DNA of 64,000 bases from NCBI RefSeq assembly GCF_903969135.1, contig NZ_LR824569.1, forward strand, positions 558,001-622,000. Reading direction: 5' to 3'. The DNA comes from Chryseobacterium sp. JV274. GTDB taxonomy: Bacteria > Bacteroidota > Bacteroidia > Flavobacteriales > Weeksellaceae. Of the stretch, positions 44,971-53,124 are shown piece by piece; position 1 is the first letter of the stretch; each line of letters begins with the position of its first letter. The notes under the pieces are model-generated. The model saw nothing but the letters and a program-made list of their open reading frames with translations. It was not told the DNA's origin and searched no databases. Both the position numbers and the translations under genes were made by a program.

Positions 44971-45846
44971 GTGAGTAAACCTATTATATTTGGTGAAATT
45001 GAAGGTATTGAAGAAGGATATCATTTTAATAATAGAAAAGAGATGATGCCAACAAGCTTTCATAGAAATTGGGGAGCAGGAATTGATGGAAATGCAAAAG
45101 AAGGTACTGCTGCAATCGTTCTTTCTGGGGGTTATGAAGATGATTTAGATTTTGGGGAAGAAATTGTTTATACTGGTGCTGGTGGTAATGATAGCAATAC
45201 TGGAAAACAAATAAGAGATCAAACATGGGAAAAAGGAAATGCTGGACTTATAATAAGTATGGACCAAGGATTACCCGTAAGAGTTATTCGGGGATCAACA
45301 CATACATCTGAATTTTCTCCTCAAAATGGTTATTCTTATGCTGGATTATATAGCGTTGTTGATGCTTGGGAGGAAACTGGTAAAAGTGGGTTCAAAATTT
45401 GTAGGTTTCGTTTAGAATATTCTGGCAATAATCAGTCTAAAAAAGCAGTGCGTCAAATTGAATTAGACTATTCTGAAAGAACGAAAAAAAGAATAGAAAG
45501 TACTGTTTTAAGGATTGTACGAGATACTAAAGTTGCATGGCAAATAAAAAGATTATATAATTTTAAATGCCAAATTTGTCAGATTTCTATTCCAACCAAA
45601 TTAGGTCATTATGCAGAAGGTGCTCATATCAAACCGCTAGGCAAACCTCATAATGGAGATGATAATCCTAATAATGTTATTTGTCTTTGCCCTAATCATC
45701 ATATTATGTTTGATAAAGGTGTATTTTCAATTAAAGATGATTTACAATTAATTGGTTGTTTATCTGGAGAACTTACAATTAATGATAATCATACATTGAA
45801 TCTTTCAAATCTACAATACCACCGTCAAACGCATGGTTTCGAATAA
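44971..45846 (+). CDS. SRA-YDG/HNH modification-dependent endonuclease
   Basis: This 291-residue protein begins with GTG. Residues about 3-155 form an SRA/YDG domain (FGEIEGIEEGYHFNNRKEMMP, GGYEDDLDFGEEIVYTGAGG, then YAGLYSV), which recognises 5-methyl- or 5-hydroxymethylcytosine. Residues about 195-270 are an HNH nuclease (CQICQISIPTKLGHYAEGAHIKPL ... CPNHHIMFDKG) with a Cys4-type zinc site. This matches type IV restriction enzymes of the ScoMcrA/TagI kind. It stands alone with no methyltransferase next to it and ends at a clear terminator. Confidence 0.9.
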   Translation: MSKPIIFGEIEGIEEGYHFNNRKEMMPTSFHRNWGAGIDGNAKEGTAAIVLSGGYEDDLDFGEEIVYTGAGGNDSNTGKQIRDQTWEKGNAGLIISMDQGLPVRVIRGSTHTSEFSPQNGYSYAGLYSVVDAWEETGKSGFKICRFRLEYSGNNQSKKAVRQIELDYSERTKKRIESTVLRIVRDTKVAWQIKRLYNFKCQICQISIPTKLGHYAEGAHIKPLGKPHNGDDNPNNVICLCPNHHIMFDKGVFSIKDDLQLIGCLSGELTINDNHTLNLSNLQYHRQTHGFE

Positions 45847-45854
45847 AATATTTT

Positions 45855-45890
45855 AGCCTCTCAGAAATAATATGTTGAGAGGCTTTTTTA
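45855..45890 (+). terminator. Terminator of the SRA-HNH gene
   Basis: A 9-bp perfect stem AGCCTCTCA / TGAGAGGCT is followed by six T. Its left flank is T-rich rather than A-rich, so it acts mainly on the plus strand. Confidence 0.85.
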
Positions 45891-45901
45891 TTTAAATTTA
45901 T

Positions 45902-46684
45902 TTATTTATTTATTCCCAAACTGTTATATAATTGCACCTGCCATATTCCCACTATCTCCTTAAGCATGACGAATGTAAACGCAGCATTATAAGTGTTAGG
46001 AAATACCGTTATTTCAGTATCTATAAAATCTGATGCCTGCGGAATGGGCTTTAATCCAAATATCTGAAACAGAGCAACAGATCTCTTTATATGAAAACCC
46101 GAAGTAACCAAATAAACACTTCCAGGAGCCATCTTTTTTACTATCGGACTTGAGAATTTTGCATTCTGATAGGTATTCATGCTTTTATCTTCCTTAATAA
46201 TATCAGAATCTGACACCCCCATTTTTTTGAAATTTTCACTGAATAATTCCGCTTCACTGGTATGTCCTCTGCCCTTTCCGGAAATCACTATTTTGCAGGG
46301 TATATTCTTTTTCTTGAATTCCTGATACAATTGATAGGCTGTGACGATTCTTGAATAAGACATCGTATGCAGTTTTTCAGTATTGTCAATATCTACAACT
46401 CCACCACCCAATACAACAATAACGGGGTTCTGAGAAGCGGTATTCTTTATTGCAGAAGTATGGATATAGCTTTTCTGCAGATATTCTGAAGTTAATTTAC
46501 CCAAAAAGCCATTTCCTATAAAGATGATCATTAAAACGACCGATACACCAATTCCTATTCTCAGATTTTTGCGTTTATTTTTTCTTTTCAGCAGAGCGAT
46601 TATAACTACCGCAAGAAATAATAAGAAATAAGGTTCTGCAAAAAGCTGTAAAACACGAAATAAAAGATCCAATAAAAATTTCAT
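45902..46684 (-). CDS. YdcF/SanA (DUF218) family membrane protein
   Basis: This 260-residue protein has two N-terminal transmembrane segments (about 4-25 and 38-58) and a DUF218 domain (about 85-250): VVLGGGVVD, ISGKGRGHTSEAELFSENFKKMG, then YLVTSGFHIKRS. DUF218 proteins such as ElyC and SanA influence envelope integrity and peptidoglycan or lipid-carrier metabolism. It is monocistronic on the minus strand. Confidence 0.85.
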   Translation of the reverse strand: MKFLLDLLFRVLQLFAEPYFLLFLAVVIIALLKRKNKRKNLRIGIGVSVVLMIIFIGNGFLGKLTSEYLQKSYIHTSAIKNTASQNPVIVVLGGGVVDIDNTEKLHTMSYSRIVTAYQLYQEFKKKNIPCKIVISGKGRGHTSEAELFSENFKKMGVSDSDIIKEDKSMNTYQNAKFSSPIVKKMAPGSVYLVTSGFHIKRSVALFQIFGLKPIPQASDFIDTEITVFPNTYNAAFTFVMLKEIVGIWQVQLYNSLGINK

Positions 46685-46756
46685 TTAAGATAATATTGAT
46701 TAATGTATAGAAAACATCAGAACCTCAAAGGTAGGCATTTCTAAACTTTACCAACG

Positions 46757-46929
46757 ACAAAAGTCACAAAAGCACTATTTGAAAACACTTAAGTAAGTTT
46801 TAAATAATGCCGAAGAAAAGATAATATTAAGATGAAAATCAAATATTTTCACAAAACTTAGGTGTACTTATTATACATAAAGCCTGGTTCTAAAATAATT
46901 TAAACGTTACAAACTTTTGTGTCTTTTGT
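46757..46929. repeat. Inverted-repeat intergenic element
   Basis: ACAAAAGTCACAAAAG at 46757-46772 and CTTTTGTGTCTTTTGT at 46914-46929 are reverse complements with a single mismatch; weaker similarity continues outwards (ACCAACGAC beside TGTGGTAA). The 173-bp span could be a small non-autonomous element or REP-like pair, but no target duplication was identified. Confidence 0.55.
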
Positions 46930-47011
46930 GGTAATGAAGTTCAGATAACTTAAATTTTATAATCAGAACAAATTTCGTATCATTTATCTTTCTGTTTATA
47001 CAATTATTTTA

Positions 47012-47019
47012 TACATTTG
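47012..47019 (+). promoter_or_regulatory. Exact -7 box inside the gene-poor region
   Basis: TACATTTG matches TAnnTTTG. Transcription would start near 47026, immediately before a hairpin (47032-47051) and a short frame at 47053. Confidence 0.45.
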
Positions 47020-47031
47020 CACTCACTGAAC

Positions 47032-47051
47032 AGCACACTTTTTGGTGTGCT
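47032..47051 (+). other. Hairpin immediately before a 48-codon frame
   Basis: AGCACAC pairs with GTGTGCT around loop TTTTTG; it ends two bases before an ATG (47053). It could hide the initiation region or mark a small structured RNA. There is no T-run, so it is not a simple terminator. Confidence 0.5.
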
Positions 47052-47052
47052 A

Positions 47053-47199
47053 ATGAAAAAGATAAATACCTACCCAATGAAAAAGCAGAAAAGCATCACC
47101 GTTTTGATGACCGTATTCCATATATTTTTGGACAGGCATTTTTGTAAAGAAAAAAACAAAAATTCTTCCTTAAATCTCAAGAAACGATCTCTACCTTAA
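47053..47199 (+). CDS. Possible small protein (48 residues)
   Basis: The frame MKKINTYPMKKQKSITVLM continues to a basic C terminus ending KKRSLP. It is supported only by its promoter and hairpin placement. It has one weakly hydrophobic stretch and resembles no family I know. A chance frame is quite possible. Confidence 0.25.
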   Translation: MKKINTYPMKKQKSITVLMTVFHIFLDRHFCKEKNKNSSLNLKKRSLP

Positions 47200-47623
47200 A
47201 TAGATGGATATTTCTGCGATAACCATCAAAGAAATATCATCTCCCGCTGATCAAGCAGACAGCACAGATTATCACATTCCCCAAAATCAGTATAATCTGT
47301 GGGAGACAATCAAAGATCAAATTTTATTCCTCACAATTTATTTCCCTTTTCAAAATAAGCTGGTTTCTACTTGCCGAAACTACTATTGATCTGCCCAAAA
47401 ACCACATTGCCGTACCCACTGCAATCTTCATCTCGTAAATTAAAGAAAATCACCACGTTAAAATTTTATTTTAAATTAAAAATAAGATATCTCACTGATT
47501 AATTACAGGACCATATTATTAATACGATTTTAAAAAAACTTAATATCAAAATTAATATTATCTAAATGCGATATGGTTTTAAAAAAAATACATTTGTCTT
47601 GTAACCTTAATATAATCAATGAA

Positions 47624-48388
47624 ATGTCAACAGTTCTCAAAACATTTGTAGCTTATCTCAAAAGACCTGCTCTCTATCCTGAACTGGGCAGAAAAATCAT
47701 TAAAAATACGGTAAGCAGAAGAAGTCCGTTCAAAGGAAAAGCAAAAGCAAATTTCTGGGCTGCATCCATAGCAGTTTCCCAAAAAGAAGTAATCTCCAGA
47801 CTTTTCTCTATGGATACCGATCGTTTCAGATCTATCTATGCTGAGACCCTTGAAAAAGCCAGTTTAAAAGAAAAAGAATGCCCTATTACAATGGGTGGGC
47901 CTGGTGCCCTGGAGCTTATTTATTATGCATGTGAATTCACCAAAGCACAAAACGTTCTTGAAACCGGAGTGGCTTATGGATGGTCTTCCTTAGCCATATT
48001 GCTTTCGCTTCAAAAAAGAAATGGTACGCTCTATAGCTCAGATATGCCTTATCTTGCTCAGGATGGTGATCAGTATGTAGGATATATTGTTCCTGAAAAC
48101 CTTAAAAAATATTGGCAGCTATTCCGTTTTGCAGACAGAGAATCTTTGCCTAAAATTTTGAAAAAAGTTTCCTCTTTGGATGTTTTCCACTATGATTCTG
48201 ACAAAAGCTATCACGGAAGAATGTGGGCTTATCATAAGATCTATAAAAGACTGAGACCTGGTGCAGTGTTTATCAGTGATGATATTGGAGACAATTCCGC
48301 TTATCAGGATTTTTGCAATAGAATGAATATCAGTACTCTTGTTGTAGAATACAATGGGAAATACATCGGCGTTTTTGTAAAACAATAG
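47624..48388 (+). CDS. Class I SAM-dependent methyltransferase
   Basis: This is a 254-residue methyltransferase. The SAM-binding motif is VLETGVAYGWSSLAILLSL, with an acidic strand end (LYSSDMP) and DVFHYDSDKSYHGRMWAYHKIY typical of the Methyltransf_24 (O-methyltransferase-like) group. The N-terminal 60 residues are basic and helical. The start is placed at ATG 47624; the frame reaches back to 47573, but the extension is Asn/Ile-rich and lacks any motif. The acceptor is unknown. A terminator follows. Confidence 0.8.
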   Translation: MSTVLKTFVAYLKRPALYPELGRKIIKNTVSRRSPFKGKAKANFWAASIAVSQKEVISRLFSMDTDRFRSIYAETLEKASLKEKECPITMGGPGALELIYYACEFTKAQNVLETGVAYGWSSLAILLSLQKRNGTLYSSDMPYLAQDGDQYVGYIVPENLKKYWQLFRFADRESLPKILKKVSSLDVFHYDSDKSYHGRMWAYHKIYKRLRPGAVFISDDIGDNSAYQDFCNRMNISTLVVEYNGKYIGVFVKQ

Positions 48389-48506
48389 CCTATTACTGAT
48401 CAAGCATATATAAATAATCAAAAAAAATCTGCGGAAAGCTATTCGTTCGCTTCATCTGGCAAGCCAGTAGTCAATAAAAAATATATAGAAGCATTATTTA
48501 AATAAT

Positions 48507-48536
48507 AAAATGGAGAGCATTAAGCTCTCCATTTTT
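48507..48536 (+). terminator. Terminator after the methyltransferase
   Basis: TGGAGAGC pairs with GCTCTCCA (loop ATTAA), flanked by AAAA and TTTTT. Confidence 0.85.
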
Positions 48537-48588
48537 CTTTTAAAAAGCATACTTACAATTAATTAATACAAATTTTTTTCAAAAAAAC

Positions 48589-48619
48589 TTGCGTAGCTAA
48601 ATAACTACACATATATTTG
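48589..48619 (+). promoter_or_regulatory. Promoter of the ArsR operon
   Basis: TTG at 48589-48591 and TATATTTG at 48612-48619 (exact TAnnTTTG) are 20 bases apart; the ATG is at 48638, so the leader is very short. Confidence 0.75.
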
Positions 48620-48636
48620 TAGTCAAATAACTTCAC
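48593..48636. promoter_or_regulatory. Two direct-repeat operator copies of the ArsR protein
   Basis: GTAGCTAAATAACTACAC (48593-48610) and GTAGTCAAATAACTTCAC (48619-48636) differ at three positions and lie 26 bp apart, about two and a half helical turns. One occupies the spacer, the other the start site, as expected for autorepression. Confidence 0.6.
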
Positions 48637-48637
48637 A

Positions 48638-48970
48638 ATGAATTTAAGAAGAGATGTATTTCAGGCGATAGCAGATCCTACAAGACGATCTATATTGATG
48701 TTGGTGGCGGCACAGTCGATGACAGCAGGAGCTATTGCTTCTAATTTTGATACGGCGAGACCTACCGTTTCAAAGCATCTCCAGATCCTTACAGAATGTG
48801 AACTGCTGAGATCTGAACAAAACGGCAGAGAAATAATCTATCACCTAAATCCCAATAAAATGAAAGAAATAGCCGATTTTATAGAACCTTTCCGCAAAAT
48901 GTGGGACGAAAAATTCAACAAGCTGGAAAGTGTGATGAAAGCGTATCAGAACAATAATGATAAGAGATAA
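48638..48970 (+). CDS. ArsR/SmtB-family winged-helix regulator
   Basis: This 110-residue regulator has the helix-turn-helix [23 protein letters not shown] and wing [10 protein letters not shown]. It lacks the metal-binding CxC of true ArsR, so it probably belongs to the metal-independent group found next to SRPBCC (AHSA1) proteins. That is the arrangement here: the next gene begins 78 bases downstream. It is preceded by its own promoter and two 18-bp operator-like repeats. The signal is unknown. Confidence 0.92.
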   Translation: MNLRRDVFQAIADPTRRSILMLVAAQSMTAGAIASNFDTARPTVSKHLQILTECELLRSEQNGREIIYHLNPNKMKEIADFIEPFRKMWDEKFNKLESVMKAYQNNNDKR

Positions 48971-48989
48971 AAGATGAGAGACGCTTATA

Positions 48990-49042
48990 TTCTCAAACCC
49001 TCAAACTCTCCCACTCTCAAATCCAAGAAACCCTCAAACACC
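48990..49042 (+). repeat. CTC-rich intergenic repeat, copy 1
   Basis: This T/C-biased stretch contains AACTCTCCCACTCTCAAA and repeated CTCAAAC units, and ends 6 bases before the SRPBCC start codon. A similar stretch occurs at 49556-49606. Confidence 0.5.
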
Positions 49043-49048
49043 AACATC

Positions 49049-49519
49049 ATGGAACTTAAAACAAAAATCCACGCCGAAGACGGAAAACAGGAAATTTTCA
49101 TCACCAGAGAATTTGATCTTCCGGTAGAACTCCTTTTCAAAGCGTATACAGAAGCTGAGCTTTTCGAACAATGGATGGGTACCAAAGTGACAAAATTTGA
49201 AAACAAACAACACGGAAGTTACCGCTTTGAAACCTCCAATCCACAAGGTGACATAGTTTTCAGTGCCAACGGAACTATTCATGAAGTGATTCAGAATGAG
49301 AAAATTATAAGAACTTTTCAGATGGAAAACACTCCTTTTCCGGTTCAGATAGAGTTTTTAGAATTTGAAAAATTAACAGATACCACCAGCAAAATCACAA
49401 TCCAGACAATCTATAAATCCGTAGATTTCAGAGACCAGCATCTGAAAATGCCATTCGCTCAAGGCATCAATATGGCTCACAATCGTTTACAGGAGATTGT
49501 AGGTGGAGGTAGCAGATAA
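49049..49519 (+). CDS. SRPBCC (AHSA1-like) domain protein
   Basis: This 156-residue protein has a START/Bet v1-like fold: EIFITREFDLPVELLFKAYTEAELFEQWMG at the start and the C-terminal helix QGINMAHNRLQEIV. The family binds hydrophobic ligands or assists Hsp90. The start at 49049 is chosen because the region before it is the CTC-rich repeat and shows no domain sequence. It is the second gene of the ArsR operon. Confidence 0.88.
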   Translation: MELKTKIHAEDGKQEIFITREFDLPVELLFKAYTEAELFEQWMGTKVTKFENKQHGSYRFETSNPQGDIVFSANGTIHEVIQNEKIIRTFQMENTPFPVQIEFLEFEKLTDTTSKITIQTIYKSVDFRDQHLKMPFAQGINMAHNRLQEIVGGGSR

Positions 49520-49555
49520 TAGGTTTCAGGCTGTCGACCGTAACGATAATCTTGT

Positions 49556-49606
49556 TCTCAAAAATCCAACAACTCTCCCACTCTAATACTCTCCAACCCT
49601 CAAATA
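49556..49606 (+). repeat. CTC-rich intergenic repeat, copy 2
   Basis: It shares AACTCTCCCACTCT with copy 1 and again lies just ahead of a start codon (49616). The rest is diverged. Confidence 0.45.
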
Positions 49607-49615
49607 TAAAACACC

Positions 49616-50200
49616 ATGAATCCAAAAGTTAATTTCTTCTTTGATAAAAGCCAGCAATGGCACAAAGAATTTGAAAAATTAAGAGCAATTGCCCTAAGCA
49701 CCGACCTTGTAGAAGATTTAAAATGGGGATGTCCATGTTATACCTATGAAGGGAAAAATATTTTCCTGATCCACGGTTTTAAAGAATACTGTGCCCTTCT
49801 TTTCTTTAAGGGTGCTTTAATGAAAGACCCAGATCATATTCTGATCCAGCAGTCTAAAAATGTACAGGCTGCAAGGCAGATTCGTTTTACAGAGGTAGAG
49901 CAAATCAATGATTTGGAAGATGTTCTTCGCAGTTATATGTTTGAAGCCGTTGAAATAGAAGAATCAGGTGCTAAAGTCGAAATGAAGAAAACAAAAGAGT
50001 TTGAAATGGCTGAAGAGTTTCAGAATAAGCTGGACCAGGATCCGGCATTGCAAGAAGCTTTTAAGGCATTAACTCCCGGAAGACAAAGAGCCTACTTACT
50101 CCACTTTTCCTCTGCCAAACAGCCCAAAACCCGGGAAGCCCGTATTGAAAAATGCATTCCACAAATCATGGACGGTATAGGATTAAACGATTCACTATAA
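49616..50200 (+). CDS. YdeI/OmdA family protein (DUF1801-like)
   Basis: This 194-residue protein has an N-terminal DUF1801/YdhG-like region (LKWGCPCYTYEGKNIFLIHGFKEYCALLFFKGALM) and a C-terminal YdeI/OmdA signature (ALTPGRQRAYLLHFSSAKQPKTREARIEKC). Family members are linked to tolerance of oxidative or organic stress; molecular function is not established. It is the third gene of the ArsR-led operon and precedes DoxX by 11 bases. Confidence 0.85.
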   Translation: MNPKVNFFFDKSQQWHKEFEKLRAIALSTDLVEDLKWGCPCYTYEGKNIFLIHGFKEYCALLFFKGALMKDPDHILIQQSKNVQAARQIRFTEVEQINDLEDVLRSYMFEAVEIEESGAKVEMKKTKEFEMAEEFQNKLDQDPALQEAFKALTPGRQRAYLLHFSSAKQPKTREARIEKCIPQIMDGIGLNDSL

Positions 50201-50211
50201 AAAATTAAATC

Positions 50212-50607
50212 ATGAACACACCACAATCACAAAAAAGAACAAAAATCATCTATTGGATATTCACACTTTGGATGGCCCTTGGAATGGTTTCCACTGCAAT
50301 TGTCCAGCTGATGAAAAGTAAAGATGAACTGCTGAATTTCACCAATTTGGGTTATCCTTCTTACCTGATGACCATTATTGGAATATGGAAAATATTGGGC
50401 GTAATTGCCATACTGATTCCCAAACGCCTGCTTTTAAAAGAATGGGCGTATGCAGGATTTTTCTTTGTGATGTCAGGAGCTGTTATTTCCCATCTGATCG
50501 TAGGTGATACGGCAGGAAGAACTTTTCCGGCAGTATTATTACTGGTACTGGTTATAATCTCCTGGTATTTCAGACCTGCAGACAGAAAAATTACTATTAC
50601 TGATTAA
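50212..50607 (+). CDS. DoxX-like membrane protein
   Basis: This 131-residue inner-membrane protein has four hydrophobic segments, with GYPSYLMTIIGIWKILGVIAILIPKRL at its centre matching the DoxX-like (DUF6640-type) pattern. It is related in topology to the DoxX protein at 27923. It closes the ArsR-SRPBCC-YdeI-DoxX operon, a gene set recurring in Bacteroidota stress loci. Export or redox roles are inferred. Confidence 0.82.
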   Translation: MNTPQSQKRTKIIYWIFTLWMALGMVSTAIVQLMKSKDELLNFTNLGYPSYLMTIIGIWKILGVIAILIPKRLLLKEWAYAGFFFVMSGAVISHLIVGDTAGRTFPAVLLLVLVIISWYFRPADRKITITD

Positions 50608-50624
50608 TCATTTTTAAGATAAAA

Positions 50625-50706
50625 AGCCATAAATTTTATCGCAGATAAAATCCTTGCGCCTTAAAAACTTTTATTTGTAAAACCTGCGCCTTTGCGATTA
50701 TCCAAC
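50625..50706. repeat. REP-like intergenic repeat with TGCGCCTT units
   Basis: Two copies of TGCGCCTT (near 50655 and 50685) and the flanks TTTTATCGCAGATAAAAT and GCGATTATCC form an intergenic motif of a kind I know from Chryseobacterium genomes. It separates two operons and encodes nothing. Confidence 0.5.
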
Positions 50707-50746
50707 AAAATAAACCAATTCAATCAATAGTAAAACAAAATTTGAT

Positions 50747-51301
50747 ATGAAAAAGAAACTGACACAGGAGCAAATCAACGAACTTTTAAAAACACTAAAA
50801 GCCCGTTTTGAAAAAAATATGGACCGTCATAAAGACCTGAAATGGGAAAAAATACAGCAAAAACTGGAAGCCAATCCTGAAAAAATAGGGTCTCTATACG
50901 AAATGGAAACTACAGAAGGTGAACCCGATATCGTAGATTACAATAAAAAAACAGATGAATATTCTTTCGTTGACTGTTCCCCGGAAAGCCCGAAACGAAG
51001 AAGTCTATGCTATGATTATCAGGCTTGGGATGCCCGAAAAGCCAATAAACCGGAAAGCAACGTCATTGACAAAGCTAAAGAAATGGGCATTGAACTTTTA
51101 GCAGAAGAACAATACCGCAATCTTCAGGAACTTGGAAAGTTCGATCAAAAGACATCAAGCTGGATAAAAACGCCATCACAGGTAAGAGAGCTTGGAGGCG
51201 CCCTTTTCTGTGACAGACGATACAACACCGTATTCACCTATCACAATGGTGCAGATTCTTATTATGCAGCAAGAGGATTCAGAGGAATACTAAAAGTATA
51301 A
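50747..51301 (+). CDS. DUF4256 domain protein
   Basis: This 184-residue cytoplasmic protein matches DUF4256 in length and text: LLKTLKARFEKNMDRHKDLKWEKIQQKL at the start, SLYEMETTEGEPDIV, YSFVDCSPESPKRRSLCYD and ALFCDRRYNTVFTYHNGADSYY. The family has no assigned function. It is separated from the ArsR operon by the REP-like spacer and is convergent with the next gene. Confidence 0.85.
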   Translation: MKKKLTQEQINELLKTLKARFEKNMDRHKDLKWEKIQQKLEANPEKIGSLYEMETTEGEPDIVDYNKKTDEYSFVDCSPESPKRRSLCYDYQAWDARKANKPESNVIDKAKEMGIELLAEEQYRNLQELGKFDQKTSSWIKTPSQVRELGGALFCDRRYNTVFTYHNGADSYYAARGFRGILKV

Positions 51302-51337
51302 AAAGGAGAACTGACTGAGATCTTTTCTCAGAATATA

Positions 51338-52297
51338 TCAGGAATCTCTCAACCAGGGAGATTCCACACTCCAGAAAATAATTCTTACTCCCAGATAATT
51401 TTCACCATATTCTACAAATTCTTCCTTGGTAAAAGGTTTTTTAGTTTTAGGATTTTTGTACGTAAGAGTTGGCTCCTGAACCGCCATAGCAACTAAAGGC
51501 AGCTTCCCTTTGTATTGATTAAAGAAAGGATAAGAGTTCTTCATCTGCCCTTTTTTATTCGGAACAATATCAGGCCCTCCCAGCCCTATATTATTTTTAT
51601 ACGCAAAATCAAACAGTCTGGACATGTATTGATGGTCATTGTCCCATTCACACGGAAAAAAGTTGACATACTGCAATACATTGGATTGATGGAAAGCATC
51701 TCTCGCAAACTTCAGATTTTCCAGCTCGGCCTGGAAATAGCGGTCACAGCTAAAACCTGTTTTATCTGCTTTCATTTCTATATCTATTGATGTTTCGGGA
51801 AGATTAATCCCTTGAATTTTACCGTCAAACTTCTGTGCCAGTGCTCCTATAAGCTTCTGGAACCTTTCGCGGACAGCAGGATTCCATTGCTGGGTAACCC
51901 ATCCGCTTCCAACAGGTTTATTTTCCCCGGGATTATCATATTGGGGAACCAACCCTCCTGTATATTCTTTATCATTCAATACATAATCAGGAATATATCT
52001 GGCTTGCGGTTCAAAAAATCTATCCTGAAGCTGAATAAATAGTTTTCTGTTGATGGAAGTTAAATATTCCAGATCTTTTTCAATAACAGAAAAATCATAC
52101 ACATCTTTTGAAGTTTCCAAAGCTCTCCAGTTGTAAACAATCTGTACCCCTCCGATATCCTGGCGAGTGATCATTTTTTCTATTTTCTTAAGGTCTCCTG
52201 AAGAAGTATAAATATAATTCTGAGGGGTCTGACCCGAGATAAAATACAACCCAAGCATAAGCAATCCCAATCCCAGCGCTTTAGTAATCTTTTTCAT
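51338..52297 (-). CDS. Secreted TIM-barrel (glycoside-hydrolase-like) protein
   Basis: This 319-residue protein from Met at 52297 begins with a signal peptide (KALGLGLLMLGLYFISGQ). The remainder reads as a beta/alpha barrel: DIGGVQIVYNWRALETSKDVYDFSVIEKDLEYLTSINRKLFIQLQDR and a candidate acid/base in GINLPETSIDIE, followed by a late Glu (VAMAVQEP). These resemble GH42/GH5-like hydrolases but the family is not certain. The frame could extend to 52324. It is monocistronic. Confidence 0.75.
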   Translation of the reverse strand: MKKITKALGLGLLMLGLYFISGQTPQNYIYTSSGDLKKIEKMITRQDIGGVQIVYNWRALETSKDVYDFSVIEKDLEYLTSINRKLFIQLQDRFFEPQARYIPDYVLNDKEYTGGLVPQYDNPGENKPVGSGWVTQQWNPAVRERFQKLIGALAQKFDGKIQGINLPETSIDIEMKADKTGFSCDRYFQAELENLKFARDAFHQSNVLQYVNFFPCEWDNDHQYMSRLFDFAYKNNIGLGGPDIVPNKKGQMKNSYPFFNQYKGKLPLVAMAVQEPTLTYKNPKTKKPFTKEEFVEYGENYLGVRIIFWSVESPWLRDS

Positions 52298-52574
52298 TAA
52301 AATCAATTTTGCTAGGTAAATCATTTTCCGTGCCTAAATCCGTTTAATAATTAAAGATTAGGATTACAAGGTTATAGGAACTGAGTCCTGAGATAGAAAA
52401 ATAAGAATCAATTGAACATATAAAACCATATTTTAATTAATATTTTTTGTTAAAATCTTTTCTAAAAAACACTAATTTTCATCATAAAATGATTATCTCT
52501 TTATATCCTATTTTTAATATACAAATACTATTGTTATTTTAGCAGAATAGAAATTTGATTTAACAATTAAGGAT

Positions 52575-53078
52575 ATGAAAAAATTAATCTTATTGGGCGC
52601 TGTATCAGCTTTTTTAATCAACTGTAATAAGAAAACTGAAGCTCCGGCTCCCAAAGCAGCTGCAGATACCATAGCTGTTGAAGAACCTGTGATAGATACT
52701 CTTGGACCAAAATCGTTCTGCTATATCGGGGTAACAGGAAAAGATAGTGTTTTTGCTTCTATTGATGACAATTTAGGAACAATCACCGGAAAATTATCTT
52801 ATAAAAACAGTGAAAAAGACGGTTCAAAAGGAGATGTAACCGGTTTCAAATCCGGAGATACACTGAAACTGACTTACGAATTTGCTTCAGAAGGTAAAAA
52901 AAGCAAAAGAGATATTTACTTCATCCAGAAAGACAATGCTCTGACAGAAGGAATTGGAGATCATAAAGAGGAAGACGGACAGTCTAAATATGCTGATGAG
53001 AAAAAAATCAGCTATAAAGATGGACAGAAGCTAAGCACTGCAGACTGTAAAGTAGTGAATGAAGCCTTAAAAAAATAA
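52575..53078 (+). CDS. Hypothetical lipoprotein
   Basis: This 167-residue lipoprotein has a lipobox FLINC (Cys at about 17) followed by a Pro/Ala-rich linker (KTEAPAPKAAAD). The globular part (about 45-165) is beta-rich and hydrophilic, with KSFCYIGVTGKDSVFASIDDNLGTITGKL. No family is recognised. It is monocistronic, has a strong terminator and is convergent with a threonine-aldolase-like gene. Confidence 0.8.
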   Translation: MKKLILLGAVSAFLINCNKKTEAPAPKAAADTIAVEEPVIDTLGPKSFCYIGVTGKDSVFASIDDNLGTITGKLSYKNSEKDGSKGDVTGFKSGDTLKLTYEFASEGKKSKRDIYFIQKDNALTEGIGDHKEEDGQSKYADEKKISYKDGQKLSTADCKVVNEALKK

Positions 53079-53090
53079 TGCATTATCAAT

Positions 53091-53122
53091 AAAAAACAGC
53101 CTTAAAGATAAGGCTGTTTTTA
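53091..53122. terminator. Bidirectional terminator
   Basis: AACAGCCTTA pairs with TAAGGCTGTT (loop AAGA), flanked by A-run and T-run. It is shared by the lipoprotein and threonine-aldolase-like genes. Confidence 0.9.
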
Positions 53123-53124
53123 TT

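Larger units (their letters stand above)
46685..47623. other. Long gene-poor region with inverted repeats and an isolated promoter
   Basis: This 939-base stretch contains a pair of near-identical inverted 16-mers (46757-46772 and 46914-46929), an exact TAnnTTTG box at 47012 and a hairpin at 47032. Two short frames (47053-47199 and 47204-47389) are the only coding candidates and resemble no known family. Confidence 0.6.

Noticed and set aside
47204..47389. 61-residue frame in the gene-poor region
   Set aside because: It has no promoter of its own, no homologous motif and unremarkable codon use, so it may be chance.
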